Source: Nocardia yamanashiensis NBRC 100130
GTDB taxonomy: Bacteria; Actinomycetota; Actinomycetes; Mycobacteriales; Mycobacteriaceae
Length of the DNA stretch: 64,000 bases
Assembly (NCBI RefSeq): GCF_001613325.1
Contig: NZ_BDCD01000020.1
Coordinates: forward strand, 186,001-250,000
Direction: 5' to 3'
In this document: positions 59,038 to 64,000 of the stretch, one piece after another
How the letters are laid out: each line of letters starts with the position of its first letter
Numbering within the stretch: position 1 is the stretch's first letter
Made by a program: the position numbers and the translations under genes
The notes under the pieces: generated by a model
What the model was told of the DNA's origin: nothing
The model's input: only the letters and a program-made list of their open reading frames with translations
Database searches by the model: none

Positions 59038-59074
59038 ACCCTAGAAACTCCCACCCCACCCAGCAATCGAATTT
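59038..59074 (-). promoter_or_regulatory. WhiB7-type promoter of the erm leader
   Basis: Reading the minus strand: AAATT (59074-59070), 3 bp, then -35 TTGCTG (59066-59061), a 17-bp spacer, -10 TAGGGT (59043-59038), and the leader ATG 7 nt later. An AT-rich block exactly 3 bp before the -35 is the arrangement recognised by WhiB7 with SigA in mycobacteria. Confidence 0.6.
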
Positions 59075-59116
59075 CGGCCCCATCCGCTCGGCGGGGCACA
59101 ACGCCGGTCCCCTAGC

Positions 59117-59746
59117 GTGAAACCCGTGCCCGCCGAACGCCGCCCCCGCCAGCCCCGCATGGATCTCGAGGTCCGCCGCGAACAGATCCTCGACGCCACC
59201 TTGCGCCTGGTCACCCGCGACGGCTACGCGGCCACCACCATGGAGGCCATCGCCCGGGAAGTCCAGCTCGCGAAACCGCGTGTCTATGCGGCATACCCGG
59301 GCCGCGGCCCGCTTCTGCTGGCCCTGCTGGAACGCGAGCAACGCCGAGTCCTCTCCCAACTCGACACCGCTATGCCCGCCCCCGCAGACCGCACCGACTT
59401 CGCCACCACCCTGGCCACCGCCGCCGCCAATATGCTCCGCGCCGCCACCCATCACCGCGATTCGGCGAGCTTGCTGATCCTTCCCGCCGACGACGCCCCC
59501 GCCGAAGTCCGCGAATACACCGCCCGCGCCCGCGAATTCGCCCTGTCGAACCTGCGCGCCCTCATCGCCTGGGCCGCCGAACGCTCCGACGGCCCGCGCG
59601 GCCTGGACCCGGAAATCCTGGCCATCGCCCTGCTCGCGGTCGGCGAGCAGCTGCTGCGCTCCGCACTCACCGACCCGGAACGTTTCCCGCTCGAGCGCCT
59701 GCTCGAGTTCGTGCAAGCGGCGGTCGGCCAACTGGTGCCAAAGTGA
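59117..59746 (+). CDS. TetR-family regulator divergent from erm
   Basis: Protein of 209 aa starting GTG 59117. The helix-turn-helix is RREQILDATLRLVTRDGYAATTMEAIAREVQLAKPRVYAAYPGRGPLLLALL. The C-terminal half is Ala/Leu-rich, as is usual for TetR ligand domains. The interval to the erm leader is about 85 bp, so the promoters of the two genes are back to back. Whether it controls erm is open, since erm appears to have antibiotic-dependent control of its own. Confidence 0.85.
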   Translation: MKPVPAERRPRQPRMDLEVRREQILDATLRLVTRDGYAATTMEAIAREVQLAKPRVYAAYPGRGPLLLALLEREQRRVLSQLDTAMPAPADRTDFATTLATAAANMLRAATHHRDSASLLILPADDAPAEVREYTARAREFALSNLRALIAWAAERSDGPRGLDPEILAIALLAVGEQLLRSALTDPERFPLERLLEFVQAAVGQLVPK

Positions 59747-59750
59747 TCAT

Positions 59751-59824
59751 GAGACTTTTGCTCCACTTTCGGGCTGATTCGTCGGGAAACTGATTCAGGG
59801 CGCCAAAAGTGGAGCAAAACTCCA
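59751..59824. repeat. Long inverted-repeat element, copy 2
   Basis: TTTTGCTCCACTTT (59756-59769) pairs perfectly with AAAGTGGAGCAAAA (59806-59819). The right arm, extended to 59824, is identical over 19 nt to that of copy 1 at 34398-34416, while the left arm has diverged outside the core. Like copy 1 it lies between convergent genes, here the TetR gene and cobS. Confidence 0.75.
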
Positions 59825-59837
59825 CCGCACCCGCAGC

Positions 59838-60581
59838 TCACACCGCGAGCGAAGCAATCCCAACCGACACCGTGACCGCGACCTCCAGCGCCGCGCCCAG
59901 CACGTCGCCGTTCAATCCACCGAACCGGCGCACACAATGCCGCACGAGCAGCGCCGAAATTCCCAAAGCCGCAACCACACCCAGCGGGCCTCGCCAGTCG
60001 CCGGTAGCCCAGACACCAGCGGCGACCGCTGCCACAGTCCAAAGCGCTCCCGCGGCCAGAGATTGCGTCCCCGCGACCAACGCCCCGAACCCCGCCCCGG
60101 GGGCCGCCGCAATCCCCTTCCGGCAAGCCAGCACAACGGCCGCCCGGCCGACGGCCACCGCCAGCACCACCGCAACCCACCGCCCGGCCTCCGCCAGCAC
60201 GGCGAACGACACCGCTTGAATCCCGATCACGAAGATCAGCGCAGCCACCCCGAACGGCCCTGCCCCACCACTTTTCATGATCTCCCGAGCCCGTTCCGGC
60301 GGCCCGTAACTTCCCAGCCCGTCCATCGTGTCGGCCAGGCCGTCGATATGCATGCCGCGCGTGATCAACGCCAGCCCGGCCACCGCGACGAACCCAGCCA
60401 GCAGCCAGGAACCGCCGGCGGCACCGACCGCCCAGAGAACCGCGGCCGCACCCAACCCCAGCAGTACCCCGACCACGGGCGCCCAGCCGATAGCCCGCCC
60501 GGCCGCCTTCCGGTCCACCTCGTCGGGCCCGCGCACCGGCAATACGGTCAACCACGAAACAGCCAGCCGCACACCGTTCAT
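59838..60581 (-). CDS. cobS: Adenosylcobinamide-GDP ribazoletransferase (cobalamin synthase)
   Basis: Membrane enzyme of 247 aa joining adenosylcobinamide-GDP and alpha-ribazole in the last steps of B12 assembly. It has several hydrophobic helices and the metal-binding family motif GMHIDGLADTMDGLGSY near residue 70, followed by GPFGVAALIFVIG. Start ATG 60581 (MNGVRLAVSWLTVLPVRGP) is typical; the longer open frame to 60701 lacks conservation. It is on the same strand as the cobU-cobT fusion but separated by about 430 bp. Confidence 0.93.
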   Translation of the reverse strand: MNGVRLAVSWLTVLPVRGPDEVDRKAAGRAIGWAPVVGVLLGLGAAAVLWAVGAAGGSWLLAGFVAVAGLALITRGMHIDGLADTMDGLGSYGPPERAREIMKSGGAGPFGVAALIFVIGIQAVSFAVLAEAGRWVAVVLAVAVGRAAVVLACRKGIAAAPGAGFGALVAGTQSLAAGALWTVAAVAAGVWATGDWRGPLGVVAALGISALLVRHCVRRFGGLNGDVLGAALEVAVTVSVGIASLAV

Positions 60582-61013
60582 GACCGCAACTCCCTCGAGA
60601 CGAACCACAGCGAGCGCGCCCTCGCCCGGGCCGATCCAGCCGATCGCCCGCTCAGGTTGCCACCGGTCCCACGATTCCCCTTGATTGCTCGGTGCGGGCA
60701 TTCCGCTGTTCCCAAGCGGGCCACCCGCCCGCCTGCTGCGACGCTATGACCGAGCAGCAACGTGGACCGCACGATGACGTGGATTCCCGCCGCGCTGTCG
60801 AGTCCTTCACCATCGAATATCGCCCGACACGAACGCTTCTGGAAGTTCGACGCTCCTGCCGACCTGCTGCCGAGCTGCTGATAAGCCATGCGTACCAACC
60901 GCACCCTCGCGAGCTGCCGGCCTGCCGACGGAAATCGCCGACTTGCGTCTCGGCGCGAACATGCCTCGGGCCGCGCCGTCATCGTCCTGGAGCCGGCGCG
61001 GACCCGTGTGCCA
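60582..61013. other. Intergenic region between cobS and cobUT
   Basis: About 430 bp. Open frames on both strands here have poor composition and no good starts, so I call no gene. I looked for a cobalamin riboswitch B12-box on the minus strand and did not see one. It should contain the cobS promoter. Confidence 0.4.
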
Positions 61014-63233
61014 TCACGCACCGACGTCGGCAGTGCTGGCCTCCTCGGCTGTCGCACCCGGTTCGGCGGTGCTGACGCCCGCTTCGGCGAAGGTCGCCAT
61101 ATCGGCGAGGGTGGCGACGGCGGCGCGGAGGATGGGGAGCGCGGTGAGGGCGCCGGAGCCTTCGCCGAGGCGCATTTCCATGTCCAGCAGCGGTTCCTGG
61201 TTCAGCCGGGTGAGGGCGATGGTGTGGGCCGGTTCGCTGGAGCGGTGACCGGCGATCCACCAGTCGCGGGCGCCGGGCGCGAGCAGGTCGGCGACCAGGG
61301 CGGCGGCGGTGACCACGACGCCGTCGAGGATGACCGGGGTGCGGCGGGCGGCCGCACGGGCGAGGAAGCCCGCCATGGCGGCGAGATCCGCGCCGGATGC
61401 GGTGCGCAGCAAGGCGACCGGATCCTTGACGTGCGGGCGGGCGCGCCACATGGCGTCGCGGATGGCGGCGGTCTTGCGGATCCAGCCGGCATCGTCGACG
61501 CCGGTGCCGCGGCCGACGGCGACCACCGGTTCGGTATCGGTGAGGGTGGCGATCAGCACGGTCGCCGGGGTCGTATTCCCGATTCCCATCTCACCCGCGA
61601 TGAGCAGATCCGCCCCGGAATCGATCTCCTCATCCGCGATGGCCGCGCCCGCGGCGAGCGCCGCCTGCACCTCGGTCTCGCTCAGCGCATCCTCGCGATC
61701 GATCGACCCACTCGAGCGCCGCACCTTGAACCGCGAAATCTCGGCAGCCGTATCCCCTTCGACCGCAATGTCTTCCACCCGCACCGTGGCATCGGCCAGC
61801 CGCGCCAGCACATTCACCGCCGCGCCGCCGTTCCGGAAGTTGGCGACCATCTGCCCGGTCACCTCACTCGGATACGCCGACACCCCATGCTTCGCGACCC
61901 CATGATCCCCCGCGAACACCACCACCCGAGCCCGCTCGAACTGCTTGGGCGGCACCACCCCCTGACACGCCGCCACCCAATTCCCCAGCGCCTCCAACCT
62001 TCCCAACGCCCCCGCCGGCTTGGTCAACTGCCCCTGCCGCTCCTCCGCCCCCTTACGCACCACCGCGTCCGGCCCATCCACCGGCCCGAACCGCACCCGC
62101 ACCGCAGGCCCCTTCGAGAGATTCGCAGCCACACCCCCGGCCACCGAACCTGCCACCGGGGTCGCGCCGGAACCTGCGCCCTCGCCGACTGCTGGTGTCG
62201 CGCTGGAAGATCCGAACTCGCCGGCCACAGTCGCACCGCCGGCAGCGACCTCACCGTCGGCAGCCGCTGCTCCCCCGGTGCCCGCCTCCGCCGTGAAAGC
62301 CGGCGGCACGGCAACGCCGTACGGACCGGGAGCCGTGGTCGAATCACCCGTGCCCGAAGTCGATTCGGTACGCGCTGCACCCGCGAAGGCCGAGTCGCCG
62401 CCTGCTTCCACATCGGCGGAGGCACCGCCGGAGACGGTGCCGACGGCCGCCGTTGCACCAGCTGCCGCCACGGCACTTGCCGTCGCCGACGCGTCCCCGG
62501 TGACTCGTGCCGGAGTCGAATCGAGCGTTGCGGGAGCTACTGCGGCGTCTGCCGGGATCTGGGTGAGGGCGCCGAGGGAGGCGGTGGCTACGGCGTCGGA
62601 GAGGGCGGCCGAGGTGGTGGCGCGGTCGGGCTTGATCTGGAGGGCTTGGCCGGCGACTACGAGGTAGACCTCGTCGCAGACGGCGGCCAGGCGCTGGTTG
62701 ATGGTGCCGAGTTCGTCGCGGAACAGGCGGCCGACGGGTGTGGCGGGGATGACGCCGAGGCCGGTTTCGGGGCTGACGAGGACGAGGCGGTGCTCGTAGG
62801 AGGTGACCGCGGCGACGAGGGCGTCGACGTCGGGGGCCACGGTGCCGCGGGGGGATTCCCAGGCGGCGCGGGCGTCGATGCGGGCGGCGAGCCAGGTGCC
62901 GAGGTCGTCGATCAGTGTTGCGGGGATCGAGTCGGAGGGCTGCGTGCCGTCGGCCGGCGCTGCCGCGACCTGGGCGCTGGTGCGCGCGGTGATCTCGGTC
63001 AGGGCGGCGGCCGCATCGCCTTCGATGACGGTCCAGTCGGCGGGGCGGCGGGTGCGGTGGGCCGCGATCCGTTCCGCGAAGTCGGTGTCGGAGGGGTCGG
63101 GGACGGCGGTGGCGATGTACCGCACCGCTTCCGAGGCGACCAACTGTTCCGCGAAAGCCGACTTTCCGGAGCGGGCTCCACCGAGCACCAGCGTCCGGAG
63201 CGGCCGATCGGATGTTTGAGCAGTGTGCGACAC
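61014..63233 (-). CDS. cobUT: CobU-CobT fusion (cobinamide kinase/guanylyltransferase and DMB phosphoribosyltransferase)
   Basis: Protein of 739 aa in two halves. CobU (about 1-210): P-loop LVLGGARSGKSAFAEQL at residues 15-31, and the C-terminal DELGTINQRLAAVCDEVYLVVAG. CobT (about 375-735): RLEALGNWVA, VVFAGDHGVAKHGVSAYPSEVT, GEMGIGNTTPATVL, and RLGEGSGALTALPIL with the catalytic Glu region. Between them lie ~160 residues of Ala/Gly/Thr-rich linker with no fold. The fusion combines activation of cobinamide and of the lower ligand base; CobS, encoded downstream, joins the two products. Confidence 0.93.
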   Translation of the reverse strand: MSHTAQTSDRPLRTLVLGGARSGKSAFAEQLVASEAVRYIATAVPDPSDTDFAERIAAHRTRRPADWTVIEGDAAAALTEITARTSAQVAAAPADGTQPSDSIPATLIDDLGTWLAARIDARAAWESPRGTVAPDVDALVAAVTSYEHRLVLVSPETGLGVIPATPVGRLFRDELGTINQRLAAVCDEVYLVVAGQALQIKPDRATTSAALSDAVATASLGALTQIPADAAVAPATLDSTPARVTGDASATASAVAAAGATAAVGTVSGGASADVEAGGDSAFAGAARTESTSGTGDSTTAPGPYGVAVPPAFTAEAGTGGAAAADGEVAAGGATVAGEFGSSSATPAVGEGAGSGATPVAGSVAGGVAANLSKGPAVRVRFGPVDGPDAVVRKGAEERQGQLTKPAGALGRLEALGNWVAACQGVVPPKQFERARVVVFAGDHGVAKHGVSAYPSEVTGQMVANFRNGGAAVNVLARLADATVRVEDIAVEGDTAAEISRFKVRRSSGSIDREDALSETEVQAALAAGAAIADEEIDSGADLLIAGEMGIGNTTPATVLIATLTDTEPVVAVGRGTGVDDAGWIRKTAAIRDAMWRARPHVKDPVALLRTASGADLAAMAGFLARAAARRTPVILDGVVVTAAALVADLLAPGARDWWIAGHRSSEPAHTIALTRLNQEPLLDMEMRLGEGSGALTALPILRAAVATLADMATFAEAGVSTAEPGATAEEASTADVGA

Positions 63234-63386
63234 GTCAGCACGGTATCAACCGGAGCCGGACGGCGGCGGAGTCGGCACGGCCGCAGCGGTGATCCAGCCG
63301 CGAAACGACCGGACCGCGGACACCCGGCGACGCGGGACCGCGCCCGAAACGGCTGTCCCGCGGCCCGGATCCGGCCCGGGCGATGC

Positions 63387-64000
63387 CTACTGGTTCTGCA
63401 CCGCCAGCCGTCCGGCCAGGGCGATGAACGAGACCCCGAAGACCCGGCGCATCCAGGCCACCACCACCGGGCGCGAGATGATGTGGCTGCGGACGGCGGC
63501 CGCGCACGCGCCGTAGACGGCGAACACCACGAAGGTGGCGAGCATGAACAGCCCGCTCAGTTCGAGCATGCGGGGTAGCGCGTCGGCCGATCCGGTGGGC
63601 ACGAACTGGGGCAGGAACGCGAAGAAGAAGATGGTCAGCTTCGGGTTGAGCACGTTCAGCAGGATCGCGGACGCGATGACCCGACCGGCGGACGGCGCGG
63701 CTTCGGTGGTCTCCTCCGGCACGGCCAGCGCGCCCTTGTCCCGCAAGGTGTTCCACGCCATGTAGAGCAGATACGCCACACCTAGGTACTTCAACGTCTG
63801 GAAAGCGACGGCACTCGCGTTCAACAGCGCCGCCAGCCCGGTGACGGCGGCGATCATGTGCGGCACGATGCCGAGCGTGCACCCGAAGGCCGCGATCACA
63901 CTGGCTTTCACCCCGCGCGAGAGCCCGGCCGCGAGCGTGAACAACACCCCCGTGCCCGGCGTCGCCACGATCACGAGCGTCGTCAGCAGAAACTCGATAC
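63387..64000 (-). CDS. LysE/RhtB-type amino-acid exporter (5' end outside the window)
   Basis: Membrane protein with about six helices; the LysE signature region VATPGTGVLFTLAAGLSRGVKASV and LLNVLNPKLTIFFFAFLPQFV are present. The frame remains open to the right edge and reads IEFLLTTLVIVATPG, the normal N-terminal region of the family. The start codon therefore lies beyond 64000, and the GTG at 63974 is not the real start. Likely exports an amino acid such as homoserine, threonine or leucine. Confidence 0.85.
   Translation of the reverse strand, partial: IEFLLTTLVIVATPGTGVLFTLAAGLSRGVKASVIAAFGCTLGIVPHMIAAVTGLAALLNASAVAFQTLKYLGVAYLLYMAWNTLRDKGALAVPEETTEAAPSAGRVIASAILLNVLNPKLTIFFFAFLPQFVPTGSADALPRMLELSGLFMLATFVVFAVYGACAAAVRSHIISRPVVVAWMRRVFGVSFIALAGRLAVQNQ

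Noticed and set aside
60582..61013. Possible cobalamin riboswitch before cobS
   Set aside because: I looked for the B12-box and flanking stems on the minus strand and found none convincing. A covariance search would settle it.
60692..61075. 127-aa frame between cobS and cobUT
   Set aside because: Cys/Arg/Pro-rich composition, no ribosome binding site, and overlap with the cobUT 3' end.
60888..63578. 896-aa open frame opposite cobUT
   Set aside because: Antisense shadow of the low-complexity linker and the two enzyme domains; no recognisable protein.
1..64000. Prophage, insertion sequence, CRISPR or tRNA-linked island
   Set aside because: No transposase, integrase, phage structural gene, direct-repeat array or tRNA-like sequence was recognised. 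Apparent accessory genes have the same base composition as the core genes.

Overview
The window is high-GC actinobacterial chromosome and most resembles Nocardia or a close relative in the Mycobacteriales. The evidence is: an aa3-bc1 respiratory gene set with the actinobacterial ctaF subunit; ctaC-asnB and trpD-ctaE-qcrCAB neighbourhoods known from mycobacteria; IdeR-like iron boxes; a WhiB7-like promoter; ATGA/TGATG stop-start overlaps; frequent GTG starts; and many TetR regulators with FAD monooxygenases. I saw no tRNA, rRNA, CRISPR array, prophage or intact insertion sequence. All calls come from reading the sequence; no database search was run.

Layout. 0.2-3.8 kb: a PobA-like hydroxylase and two methyltransferases. 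3.9-8.2 kb: qcrB-qcrA-qcrC-ctaE on the minus strand. 8.4-10.6 kb: a small conserved gene, trpD, a secreted protein and a stand-alone AsnC ligand-binding domain. 10.8-12.9 kb: a DUF218 protein and a TetR/VOC pair. 12.9-18.7 kb: an acyl-CoA catabolic operon (two acyl-CoA dehydrogenases, FabG-like SDR, acyl-CoA ligase, MaoC hydratase) diverging from a TetR regulator across two matching operators. 18.8-21.7 kb: a flavodoxin and a TIGR03118-type lipoprotein, each preceded by an iron-box-like site. 21.7-27.7 kb: a coupled operon cysD-cysNC-DUF1214-SDR-sulfotransferase that could both make PAPS and use it. 28-39.7 kb: accessory enzymes and regulators, a degenerate SDR and a shortened ParA-like gene. 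39.8-43.7 kb: ctaF-ctaC diverging from asnB. 43.8-51.4 kb: a P1B-4 metal ATPase, an amidohydrolase remnant, an MFS exporter, and metNIQ with a divergent second metQ-like gene. 51.4-58 kb: a saccharopine-dehydrogenase-like enzyme, a PaaX-type regulator, two envelope proteins and an FAD monooxygenase. 58.1-59.7 kb: an Erm rRNA methyltransferase and a divergent TetR. 59.8-63.2 kb: cobS and a CobU-CobT fusion. The right edge cuts a LysE-type exporter.

Most notable signals. (1) The erm upstream region has a WhiB7-type promoter, an apparently leaderless 17-codon leader peptide carrying a double RLR macrolide-arrest motif, and mutually exclusive hairpins that can hide the erm ribosome binding site. 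(2) The PAPS-synthesis plus sulfotransferase operon looks like a dedicated sulfation unit. (3) A long inverted repeat occurs twice, each time between convergent gene ends. (4) Two iron-box candidates, several new-looking operators, a catalytically degraded SDR and a truncated variant P-loop protein are present. The respiratory genes lie in two blocks about 31 kb apart.
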